Of a stretch of 15,897 bases of DNA, positions 6,036 through 15,400 are shown piece after piece. The stretch spans positions 1-15,897 of the forward strand of contig JARYMD010000046.1 of assembly GCA_029907285.1 (NCBI GenBank). The letters run 5' to 3'. The notes beneath the pieces were generated by a model. The model was given only the letters and a program-made list of their open reading frames with translations. It was not told where the DNA came from and ran no database searches. Position 1 is the first letter of the stretch, and every line of letters starts with the position of its first letter. This stretch comes from Verrucomicrobiota bacterium (GTDB lineage Bacteria > Verrucomicrobiota > Verrucomicrobiia > Limisphaerales > J093). A program made the translations under genes and the position numbers.

Positions 6036-6884
6036 ATGGCACCTCAGCCCAAAATCCGACCGCGCGCGCCTTGCCGGGCCTCGAAAGCGTTCACGTTGCT
6101 CGAGTTGTTGGTTGTGGTTGGCGTCATCGCACTTCTCGCCGCCACCAGTGTGCCTGCCATCCGGAGCATCTCCAGAACCAATATTGTCGCTTCAGGCAAC
6201 CGCCAAATGCTTGATGATCTTGCCTATGCGCGGCAGCTTGCAATAAGCGGACGCAGAACGGTGTACGTCATGTTCGTGCCTCCGACAATGCGGTTTCATT
6301 TTGACACCGTCCGCAAGGAAGTCAGAAACACTGTCCAACAAAGGCAGATTCTCCGCCAAATGACAAACCTTGTCACCGGCCAGTACACGGCCTATGCACT
6401 CTTCTCCCGCAGAACTGTGGGTGATCAGCCCGGACGGCAAAACCCGCGGTACCTCACCCCATGGAAATACCTGCCCGATGGCATCTTCGTCGCAACCAAC
6501 AAGTTCATCGACCTCGGAGATGAATGGGTCAAAGAAGTGGATAAGCGCTACTCGAAACAGTACACCAACCGGCCTTTGCCGTACGCCTACTTTCCTTTCC
6601 CCACGGCCACCAGCCCCGAACTCCGGATGCCTTACATCGCTTTCGATCCGGCTGGCAGAGTTTTCTACGAGGAACGCAAATACCCTGCGGGCAAAGATCA
6701 ACAGGACGCGTGGATCACACTCTCACGGGGAAGCATATTCTATCCCAAGAACGCCCAGACAAGATGGGCCTTCGACCTGTCATCACCCCCAGACGTCGTT
6801 GAAACGCCCAAAGGCAACCGCACCGATATCCGCGTCAATTGGCTCACCGGCCGAGCCCAGGCCGAGGAGGCGAAGCTGAAATGA
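6036..6884 (+). CDS. gspH: Minor pseudopilin, GspH/FimT-like
   Basis: This 282-residue protein has an 18-residue leader ending ASKA, cleavage at A18/F19, FTLLE with E23 at +5 and a hydrophobic helix to about residue 41. A segment with the GspH feel follows (NRQMLDDLAYARQLAISGRRTVYVMF). The C-terminus contains FDPAGRVFYEE and ITLSRGSIFYP, matching the beta-rich GspH/FimT domain that sits near the pseudopilus tip. The start is ATG 6036, with AGGAG six bases upstream; another ATG at 6030 abuts the Shine-Dalgarno directly and is less likely. Family members are usually nearer 170 residues, so this one is extended. The stop overlaps the next start (ATGA). Confidence 0.85.
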   Translation: MAPQPKIRPRAPCRASKAFTLLELLVVVGVIALLAATSVPAIRSISRTNIVASGNRQMLDDLAYARQLAISGRRTVYVMFVPPTMRFHFDTVRKEVRNTVQQRQILRQMTNLVTGQYTAYALFSRRTVGDQPGRQNPRYLTPWKYLPDGIFVATNKFIDLGDEWVKEVDKRYSKQYTNRPLPYAYFPFPTATSPELRMPYIAFDPAGRVFYEERKYPAGKDQQDAWITLSRGSIFYPKNAQTRWAFDLSSPPDVVETPKGNRTDIRVNWLTGRAQAEEAKLK

Positions 6885-7804
6885 ACACAGCCAAAGTCCA
6901 TCCAAAGCGCCCATCAGCCCAACCGCCACAAGAGCGCTGGACTTCCACTGCCCAACACACTGACAAGGGCCTTTGCCCCGGACCCAGTGGGCTCCAGGTG
7001 CCGGCGCCGGCCCTGCCCAATTCCGCTTTCACCATGGTCGAAATTGCCATCTGCATCGCTATTATTGCGTTCGCCTTGGTGGCAATAATCGGAGTTCTGC
7101 CAACCGGTCTCCAGGTCCAGAAACAAAACCGCGAGGATACAATTATCCAGCAGGAGGGCGCGTTCTGGATTGAAGCCATCCGGAGCGGCGCACAAGGTCT
7201 TGACTACCTGACCAACCTGGTCGATGTCATCCACACAGAAACGTTTTCTCAGGTGCTGGGACAGCCCGGCGGCACTCTGACCATGGCTGACGCAACCTAT
7301 GGCCAGGGTTTCAGAAACGGGCGCGATATCGTGGGATTGTTAGGCCTGCCGAAGCTGTTCTTCTACACAAACGAACGCGGCCAGTCGATGCTGTTCAAGT
7401 CCCGCTCCACTTTCGCCTTTGTCCGTGCGCTTGCCGGTTCGGCAATCGAAAAAGTGCCGAAAAACGACTTCGCTTTTGCCTATCGCATTTCAACGGAACT
7501 GGTGCCGTTCAGTCCGCTGGCGGGTTTCAATACGAATTTCAGTGTGCCAAATCTTGCGCCGGCAGAATGGGCAGCCAGATCCAACGCGTTCCTCAGAGCA
7601 ACCTTGCTCCGCCAAAACGCTTACGAACTCAAGGTGACCTTCGCGTGGCCGGTTTACCAATCCAGAACCGGCGTCCGCGTCGGCAACAATCGGAAAACAT
7701 TCCGAACCCTTGTCAGCGGCACTTTGTGGCGGACAAATGTTGATTACTTGCAGCAACACGATCTGTTTTTCATCCAACCTTCACAATTCGCCATCGGCCA
7801 ATGA
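6881..7804 (+). CDS. Minor pseudopilin, GspI/PilV-like (Verru_Chthon cassette B-like)
   Basis: This 307-residue protein has an unusually long, Pro/Gln-rich leader of 49 residues. The prepilin motif then follows: cleavage at A49/F50, FTMVE with E54 at +5 and a hydrophobic helix to about residue 70, ending at VLPTGLQVQ. The C-terminus contains a VGNNRKTFRTLVSGTLWR segment that I associate with the PilV-like 'Verru_Chthon cassette protein B' group; that link is from memory and not searched. ATG 6881 overlaps the stop of gspH and is preceded by GAGGAGG at about ten bases, so the start is well supported and translation is probably coupled. A shorter leader beginning at a later codon cannot be ruled out, but no internal ATG precedes the motif closely. 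Confidence 0.8.
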   Translation: MNTAKVHPKRPSAQPPQERWTSTAQHTDKGLCPGPSGLQVPAPALPNSAFTMVEIAICIAIIAFALVAIIGVLPTGLQVQKQNREDTIIQQEGAFWIEAIRSGAQGLDYLTNLVDVIHTETFSQVLGQPGGTLTMADATYGQGFRNGRDIVGLLGLPKLFFYTNERGQSMLFKSRSTFAFVRALAGSAIEKVPKNDFAFAYRISTELVPFSPLAGFNTNFSVPNLAPAEWAARSNAFLRATLLRQNAYELKVTFAWPVYQSRTGVRVGNNRKTFRTLVSGTLWRTNVDYLQQHDLFFIQPSQFAIGQ

Positions 7805-8703
7805 ACCCCTACCGCTGCCATACTGGACCCTGCCATTGCCCAAGTCGCGCTTTCTCGCTGATGGAACTGCTGCTGGCGGTGTCCATTTCCGTCGTCATAA
7901 TCGGCGCTCTTTATACGGTTTTCCACCACACCCAGCGCGCCCTGCTGTCCAGCGTTACCCAGGTGGATGTCCTCGAGTCAGGGCGTCAGGCAATGGACAT
8001 CATCACGCGCGACCTCTCGCAAATATCCGCTTCTGACATTGCGGGTGCCACCAACCTTCTTTGTTTCCAAAGCCCTGCATACAAGCCGGTCCGGCAAGTG
8101 CTCGTTGGCGGCGCAGTCCGCACCAATATCCTCCACGAATTGTATTTTCTGTCCCGATTCAACAGGGATTGGACCCAAATCGGCTACCGCGTTTTGTTTG
8201 CCAGCAACGGCGTCGGGACTTTGGCCAGGCTCTCCTATGCAACAAACTTCTACAACCGAAGGCCGGATTCCAACATGCTGGCGCAAGTGGCGCGCATTGT
8301 CATCGACCAGCAACCAACAAACTATCTCACACTCGCCGAGGGCGTGATTCATTTCCATGTCCAGGCCTATGATGACATGGGTCTGCTCATGTCCTGGGAC
8401 ACAACCAATCGGTTCACAAACAAATGGATGTATCCGCGACTGTTGCTGGGAACGAACGTTTTCCTCTGGAAAGACCGGGAGCCGACCGAAACACGGTTTG
8501 CTTTCCTCAGCAACGCATTGCCCGCCTACCTCGAACTCGAAGTCGGCATCCTCGAACCTCGAGCCCGTGACCAATTCCAGGCTTTCGCTGCAGGGTCTGT
8601 CATGGCCGAGCGGTTCATTTCAAACCGGGCCGGACAGGTTCACCTGTTCAGACAGCGAATCCCGCTGCGCGAATCTTCGCCTTTCTATACCAAACTTCCA
8701 TGA
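7801..8703 (+). CDS. Minor pseudopilin, GspJ-like (Verru_Chthon cassette C-like)
   Basis: This 300-residue protein has a 17-residue leader containing three Cys residues and ending PSRA. It has cleavage at A17/F18, FSLME with E22 at +5 and a hydrophobic helix to about residue 41. The following helix (VDVLESGRQAMDIITRDLSQIS) and the later soluble domain resemble GspJ. GspJ proteins form the pseudopilus tip complex with GspI and GspK homologues, and the gene lies between those two here. Both ends overlap neighbours by ATGA, indicating coupled translation. The +1 to +5 motif is intact and there is no sign of truncation. Confidence 0.85.
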   Translation: MNPYRCHTGPCHCPSRAFSLMELLLAVSISVVIIGALYTVFHHTQRALLSSVTQVDVLESGRQAMDIITRDLSQISASDIAGATNLLCFQSPAYKPVRQVLVGGAVRTNILHELYFLSRFNRDWTQIGYRVLFASNGVGTLARLSYATNFYNRRPDSNMLAQVARIVIDQQPTNYLTLAEGVIHFHVQAYDDMGLLMSWDTTNRFTNKWMYPRLLLGTNVFLWKDREPTETRFAFLSNALPAYLELEVGILEPRARDQFQAFAAGSVMAERFISNRAGQVHLFRQRIPLRESSPFYTKLP

Positions 8704-11700
8704 AGCATCAGTCCCAAAAAGGTGTAGCTCTCGTCATCACACTGGTGATGCTGGCAGTGGTCACTTTGATGGCCCTAACCTTTCTCGCCGTCAGCCGCCG
8801 CGAACGCGCTGCCGTGACAATCGCCGATGACCAGACAGTGTCGCGCTTGATGGCTGATGCCGCGCTCGAGCGCGTCAAGGCTGAAATCGTCACCCGGATG
8901 ATGGCATCAGGCAGCCTCTTGACCTACGACTTCGCAGTCTCCACCAACTTCGTAAACACAAACGGTTTCAATCCGAATCTTCCAACAGACACACCCAACA
9001 TCACAAACGTCAACTACGACTATCTCATTACCGGCGCGCCACTCAAAGACGAAACCCACCGCCTCCGCAACATCGCCAACCTCCAAATCGATCCCCGCCC
9101 GCCCGTCTATGTGCTCCAGGGCACCAATCTCGAGTTCAGATTCTACCTCGACCTGAACCGGAACGCGCGTTTCGATTCAAACGGCGTTTGCCCATTGCTG
9201 GGAAATGACGGGCGCCCCATTTCACCCTCCCAGTACGCCAACCTAACAGGCGACCCTGAATGGATCGGCGTCCCCGCCCAACCAGACGCCCCGCACTCAG
9301 CAACAAACCGGTTCGTCGGCCGTTATGCCTACATGGTTCTCCCCACCGGCAAGAGCTTGGACATTAACTTCATGCACAACAACACAAAGGCCGGCAAGTC
9401 AGACCCGCAAATGCGTTCCATCGGCTACCTGCGGAACCAGGGCGCCGGCCCATGGGAACTCAACCTCGCCGCATTCCTCTACGATCTAAACACAAATGTC
9501 TCCCGTGAATATGATTATCGCGGTTTCCGCACCTTCGCCCGCAACACCGATTCATTCGCCGACGCACTCGCTTTCCTCCGCTACCGATACGACGGTGACT
9601 ACCGCAACCTTGCTCCGGCCAGAAACTGGTTCTACACCACAAACGGCTTGTCCGTCGCAAATGCGCTCCGCTTCGATCTTGTTGACAGTTACACCGACGG
9701 CCCGGCTTTCGATGGCGTTCTGCCGCTTACATCGGACAACGACGATGTCACCACCCCGTGGGCCGGTAGCGATTCACCGAAAAGTTATTTCGAGTTCAAT
9801 GATTTCTTCAACACAAACAAAGTCCCCGTCTCATGGCTTGGGAATCTCTTGCTGGTCCAAAACGGTCTTTCCACCTACGACCGGTACACTTTCTATCGGC
9901 TCCTGTCACAGTTGGGAACCGACTCGCCCCCGCCAACGCGCACCAAAATCAACCTGAACTATAACAATCTGCCCCCTTACAACTCGACAAATCTCGTGCC
10001 TTGGACGCCCTTGGCGTTCTTCACAAACGTTGCAAACAGGCTGATAGAAGCGTCCCGCACCACCAATTTCGTGCTGTTCAGCACCGGCAGGATCGCCACG
10101 AACGCGTTCCTCGGAGAGCATCTGGTCCGGCCAGGCTTGCACGTAAACCGAATACAGGTTTATCCGTTCAATGAGTACTCTCCTGCCCTCCACCGCCTCC
10201 TCCAGCTTGCGGTCAACCTATACGACGCCACCACAAACAACCCGGCTACCCCTTACCCACAATTACCAACAGTCCTGAGACCTTTGTTCTCAGGTTCAGG
10301 CACAAACATTTACATCTCAGGATACGAAGAGGTTACCGACGCGTCTTTCCTGGATCGGATGCGGCTTTATGATCTCAACATCCCCGAGGACCGCGCGCGA
10401 CTCACAAACGATCCGCTCGCCGTCGTCTATAATATCCCGTTCCTCATAGGCGCAAAGAAAGGCTTCCCCAATTTCAACGAGTTCGCCCTCCAGAATGTTG
10501 CCCAGTTGACGCGCAAACTCGAACTTCGCAAGCCGTCCCCCGGCGCACGGCCAAATCAAACCAACATCCTGTATCAACTCACGTTGTCGAATCAGTTTGG
10601 CCTCGAATGCTGGAATTCATATACCCAGGACTTTTCGCGTTCGCTCAGGCTCAAAGCCGCCGGTGACCTGTTCGTGATGGTTTCGAACACGCTCAGCCCG
10701 GGTTCGATCCTCCGTTACGTATCGAATCATTACGAGACAAATATCTTTCTTCCCAACTGGCCGGCTCGAGAGTTCAAGGTGCCAATCCACCGCGGTCTTG
10801 TGATTGCCAGCAACGAGGTTTACAACCCACTCACCAGCTCCCTGCAGTTCGCCGGCACCAACCTCAATTTCATCCCCGGCCTTGGCTTCTACGTCCCGTA
10901 CATCAACGTGTATCTGACAAACAGGTGCTATTATGCACTTATCGACCAAAGCGTCGTCCCAAACCGGATCATCGATTTCGTCTGTCTCGGCAACATGGGG
11001 ACTGCGTTGGACCTCACCAGAGAACTCGCCGGACGCGCACAATCGGTCACCGTGGCAGGTGGTTTGACCGAGCCAGCCAATCTTTGGGGTACAAATACGG
11101 CGGGCTTGCAAAACCAGGTCGAAATCTCACTGGGCAACATCCCGGTAAGCTCGCAGCAGTGGCGCAGTTTCAGCCAGGTTGGCGCCGAGGGACGCGACAA
11201 AGAGAAGAGCATCGACCGATTACGCCTGTTTTGCGGGCTTACTCCGCTTGTGTACCAGTCCGGCCGTGCCCTTGCCGAACTCAGCGCAGAGGTGGGCAAC
11301 AAGCTTGCAGTACAAGCCGGCTTTTCACCTACACGCAAGATTTACCAGGACCTTTCATGGCAGGCAAACGATCCGCTTGTCCACTACACACTTGGAGACT
11401 TGCTTGATCCGTTCAATCCGCCCGGCGATCCAAACCGGACAAATGCCATCCGATTCGCAATTCCGCCGGAAATCGCCCTCACAAACTCGAACCTCGGCAT
11501 CCTCAACGAAAGGTACAGACCATGGGGCGGCAACCCCAATCAATCTGTCGATCGTATAGCACGCGATTTGAGATTCAAAGACCCGCTCATCACTCAGTCA
11601 GACGACTGGCAATTCCCAACCAACAAATTTCCGAATGTCGGATGGATCGGCCGTGTCCACAGAGGTACCCCGTGGCAAACTGTCTATCTCAAGGCCGACA

Positions 11701-12413
11701 TAGCCCCCACAAAAGACTGGTTCCGCTGGGCCGGAAGCTATGGCACGCATCCAACCAACGACTGGAACATAGTCGAGTGCTTCACAACAGCTCTGAACGA
11801 CAACTCCGCGCGCGGGCTTCTGGGTGTCAACCAGGCCAACCTCGCCGCGTGGTCAGCAGTCCTGAACGGCCTCATGATCGCCATCCCAACCAATGACGTC
11901 GGCGGCGTGCAATCAATCCTCATCGGCCCGCACCCGCCACCGCCAATCGCAACAAACCTTGTTCCGGATATCGTCGCGGGCATCAACCGAACACGGGCGA
12001 TGGAAGCCGCCCTTGACCCGGCCGGGCGCGGTGTGCCTTTGTTCCATCGGATGGGCCGGATTCTCGCCACGCCCGAGCTAACGTTCGGAACTGTAAGTGT
12101 TCCAAGCACCTCGCCCGGATTGTACAGAAGGTGGATTCAGCATATGCCGCGCGACGAAGTTATCGAGTGCATCCCGCAGCATATCCTCTCGCTCATCAAA
12201 GAAGATGAGCCGCGGTTCGTCGTGTATGCTTTCGGCCAGGCACTTCGTGAAGCGCCGAATTCCCTTTACCTCGGTTCCGGCACTTTCAACCGGCTGTGCA
12301 CCAATTACCAGGTCACTGCCGAGTTTGTCAGCAAATCCGTCATACGCATAGAGGGAACACCGCTCTCACCACGCGCAGTGGTCGAAAGTTACAACGAACT
12401 TGTTCCGGAATGA
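8700..12413 (+). CDS. Giant GspK-like pseudopilin (Verru_Chthon cassette A-like)
   Basis: This 1237-residue protein begins with a short leader (MKHQSQKG), a likely cleavage site at G8/V9 and a hydrophobic helix, VALVITLVMLAVVTLMALTF. A basic RRERAA stretch and a helix with many Ala and Arg follow. As in GspK, there is no Glu at +5. GspK caps the tip of the pseudopilus with GspI and GspJ, whose homologues lie directly upstream. Classical GspK is about 330 residues, so this protein is nearly four times longer. The rest is a large Asn/Thr/Pro/Tyr-rich extracytoplasmic region with no domain I recognise. It contains 27 Thr-Asn dipeptides by hand count. The start ATG 8700 overlaps the previous stop. 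Naming it cassette A-like is inference from architecture. Confidence 0.78.
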   Translation: MKHQSQKGVALVITLVMLAVVTLMALTFLAVSRRERAAVTIADDQTVSRLMADAALERVKAEIVTRMMASGSLLTYDFAVSTNFVNTNGFNPNLPTDTPNITNVNYDYLITGAPLKDETHRLRNIANLQIDPRPPVYVLQGTNLEFRFYLDLNRNARFDSNGVCPLLGNDGRPISPSQYANLTGDPEWIGVPAQPDAPHSATNRFVGRYAYMVLPTGKSLDINFMHNNTKAGKSDPQMRSIGYLRNQGAGPWELNLAAFLYDLNTNVSREYDYRGFRTFARNTDSFADALAFLRYRYDGDYRNLAPARNWFYTTNGLSVANALRFDLVDSYTDGPAFDGVLPLTSDNDDVTTPWAGSDSPKSYFEFNDFFNTNKVPVSWLGNLLLVQNGLSTYDRYTFYRLLSQLGTDSPPPTRTKINLNYNNLPPYNSTNLVPWTPLAFFTNVANRLIEASRTTNFVLFSTGRIATNAFLGEHLVRPGLHVNRIQVYPFNEYSPALHRLLQLAVNLYDATTNNPATPYPQLPTVLRPLFSGSGTNIYISGYEEVTDASFLDRMRLYDLNIPEDRARLTNDPLAVVYNIPFLIGAKKGFPNFNEFALQNVAQLTRKLELRKPSPGARPNQTNILYQLTLSNQFGLECWNSYTQDFSRSLRLKAAGDLFVMVSNTLSPGSILRYVSNHYETNIFLPNWPAREFKVPIHRGLVIASNEVYNPLTSSLQFAGTNLNFIPGLGFYVPYINVYLTNRCYYALIDQSVVPNRIIDFVCLGNMGTALDLTRELAGRAQSVTVAGGLTEPANLWGTNTAGLQNQVEISLGNIPVSSQQWRSFSQVGAEGRDKEKSIDRLRLFCGLTPLVYQSGRALAELSAEVGNKLAVQAGFSPTRKIYQDLSWQANDPLVHYTLGDLLDPFNPPGDPNRTNAIRFAIPPEIALTNSNLGILNERYRPWGGNPNQSVDRIARDLRFKDPLITQSDDWQFPTNKFPNVGWIGRVHRGTPWQTVYLKADIAPTKDWFRWAGSYGTHPTNDWNIVECFTTALNDNSARGLLGVNQANLAAWSAVLNGLMIAIPTNDVGGVQSILIGPHPPPPIATNLVPDIVAGINRTRAMEAALDPAGRGVPLFHRMGRILATPELTFGTVSVPSTSPGLYRRWIQHMPRDEVIECIPQHILSLIKEDEPRFVVYAFGQALREAPNSLYLGSGTFNRLCTNYQVTAEFVSKSVIRIEGTPLSPRAVVESYNELVPE

Positions 12414-12450
12414 CAACCACAAACCCCAGATTTTCCATCGCTCGCGGCCT

Positions 12451-15400
12451 ATGAAAGCCCGTACCTGGTCAATAATCAGCGTTGTTTGTTTCTGCGCCGC
12501 AATCGGCTTCTGGATGCTGGGCAATCGCACCCAGCAACGCCAAATGCAGGCCATGTCAACAAACTCAGCGCACACCGGCCTGCAGCCCGGCAATGCCACC
12601 AGCCCCGTCCGGCTGCTAAGCGCGCCCAGTCTCACCAACGGCACCGAGACAAGGAATGGTTCTGCCCCCGCAGACCCGGCAAGCCTGCCGCCATCGTCAA
12701 ATCATTCGGTTCCGCACGACCCGCTGTTCCCATTCCGCCTCCGAAACTCAGACCGCAGTCTGGAAGCTTTGTCACGCAGCGACACTGCCATTCTCCTGCG
12801 CAACGCCATCATAGACACCAGCGTCGAACCTTCTCTGTCCATGCCTGCACATCTGCGAGCGGGAGATGATCCCGGCGCTTATTTGGTTCAGAGCCGGAAG
12901 CCGGCGGACAACAGTTTTCTGAACTCGTTATCAGAAATGGGCGCCGCTCTGGTTTCATACATCCCCAAAAACACGTGGCTCGTTCGCGCATCGCAAGAAG
13001 CCGCCCAGCGAATTCGATCGTCGTCCCTTGTCCGAGCTGTCTTGCCCTACGAGCCCTATTACAAGATTGACCCACAGTTGCTTCCGCTGGCTGTCAACCA
13101 AGAGCCTCTTCCCGAAGGCACCAGGCTTGTTGTTACGGCTTTCCCAGATGCAGGCCCGCAATTGAACCGGGCGCTTATCGCTCAGAACGCGAATGTCCTT
13201 GGCGAGAATCGCACACCGTTTGGCCCCCAGTTCATCGCCGAGGTTTCATCGGATGCCCTCCCCGCACTCGCTGGACGTCCGGAAGTCCAATTGATCGAAC
13301 CGTGGAGCCCGCGTGTTTTACTTAATGACCTGACACGCGTGCGAATCGGCGTTTCGGACGGCACTCTCTCCACCAACACCAATTATTTCAACCTCACCGG
13401 CGACAAGATTTGGGTCAACATGAACGACAGTGCCGTCGATTCAAGCCATCCTGACCTCGAAGGCCGCGTGTTCGGCGAAACAAACGTCATCTCCGGTGAC
13501 CCAATCGGCCACGGCACACATGTGGCCGGCACAATCGCCAGCTCCGGCCTGAAGAGCCCGAACGGAACCAACGCGCCAGGGTCTGTCGAAGGCGCAAGTT
13601 TTCGCGGCATGGCCCCGTCCGCAAAGCTTCTTGTCTTGCCGGTCGATCTCATCTTCGGCCCGCTGGTCTCGGATTCATACCTCCAGGAAACCGCCGCGCT
13701 GACCAACTACGTCGTGCTTCAGCGCACCAATGTCATGGTCTCAAACAACAGTTGGGGTTATGGCAACCGCTTTGACTATGACTCAGCAGCCGCCAGCTAT
13801 GACGCCGCAACAAGGGACGCCGTCCCCACCATGACAGACCTGACCAATAGCCAGGCAATGCTTTTCGTGTTCGCCGCAGGCAATTATGGCAGGGGCAACG
13901 ACATCGGCACGGGCGGCGAGCCCGGCACAATCAATTCACCCGCAACCGCCAAGAACGTCATAACAGTCGGCGCCATAGACAGCCCCAGGTTCATCTACTA
14001 CACCAACATCACTGAAGAACTCGTAACCAACATCATCGATGACGAGTTCGTCGTCACCAATATGATGGTTACTAACATGGTCTATCTTGGCGAAACCGAT
14101 AGCGATGACGAAGTCGCGCCTTTCTCGAGCCGCGGCAACGTTGGCATCGGCCTCGAAAGCACCGCCGGCCGGTTCAAGCCCGATCTTGTTGCTCCGGGTG
14201 CAATGCTCGTCTCAACTCGCCCAATCAAACCCGAGTCGGTATGGAAAGATTGGGACCCGACCATCAATGTGACAAACCAGCAGGTTAACAATTATCCGGC
14301 CCAGACCGTTCCGCACCACCAGACGAACCAGTACTCGATCTACGTCCCTGCCAATGCCACCCGCCTGACAATTGAAGTCCTGACAAATCTTGGTTCGCCC
14401 AGCCCATTCCCAACCCTGCCCATCTATGTCAATCAAGGCGATTTCCCCTACAACGTAGAACCGTTCCGCACGAACCGAGTCGTCATTCCCAATGAACGGT
14501 TCACCAACCTTGTCGAAGGCATTTGGTTCTATGGCATCGGCAATGAGACCGCCAGCAGCGTCGATTTCGACCTCCGCACAATACTCGAGTTCAGGGTCGA
14601 TACCGGTTCTTATTCGAACGTGCTCAAACAGCTCTCCGATGACCTTGGGCCATATTACCGCGTCAAATCAGGCACAAGTGGCGCCGCAGCGGCCGTGTCC
14701 GGTCTCATTGCTCTTGTTCAGGAGTTCTTTGAACAACAGCTCAAAACCAATTACAGCCCCGCTCTCCTCAAGGCAATCCTGATCAACGGCGCACGGTCTC
14801 TCGGCCCACAATACAACTTTCAGGTCCGCAACAACATCAACTACCAGGGATGGGGCATCGTAAACCTCACCAATTCATTGCCGCAAACGTTGACCAATGC
14901 ACTCGACAAGCCTGAATCATGGCCTGTGGCATGGATCGACCAGAACCCAACAAACGCACTCGCCACCGGCCAGACGAACCAGTACTCCCTCTCAATCGAT
15001 CCCGGCGCAACAAACGGCAACCTCCGCATAACACTTGTCTGGACCGATCCCCCGGGCAACCCGGCAGCTTCGTACAAACTGGTCAACGACCTTGACCTGA
15101 TCGTATCCAACAACGTTTCCGGCACGGTGTACATCGGCAATGACATCCCGGCCTCAAGTGATTTCAACCAGCCAAACTCAGTTGATAACCTCGCAGCCTA
15201 CGACAATGTCAACAACGTCGAGAACGTCTTCATCCGCGCGCCCGTTGACACAAACTATACCATCCTTGTCTCTGCGCGCAGAGTCAACGTCAACGCTGTT
15301 AACACGCACACAAACGGGATCGTCCAGGACTATGCGCTCGTGGTTTCAAGCGAAACCACAAATGCGATCACTCTGAAGCCGAAAACGGAGGATTCACCCC

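Noticed and set aside
9496..9957. Long overlapping frames within the giant GspK-like gene
   Set aside because: They lie inside a continuous 1237-codon frame with consistent protein features; these are shadow frames.
8940..12310. ACAAAC-type DNA word as the cause of the TN bias
   Set aside because: The Thr codon before Asn alternates among ACA, ACC, ACG and ACT, so a conserved DNA motif does not explain it.
12486..12869. Plus-strand frame of 127 codons at the start of the protease region
   Set aside because: It is in a different frame from the protease, which is open from 12451 to the window end with catalytic motifs in order.
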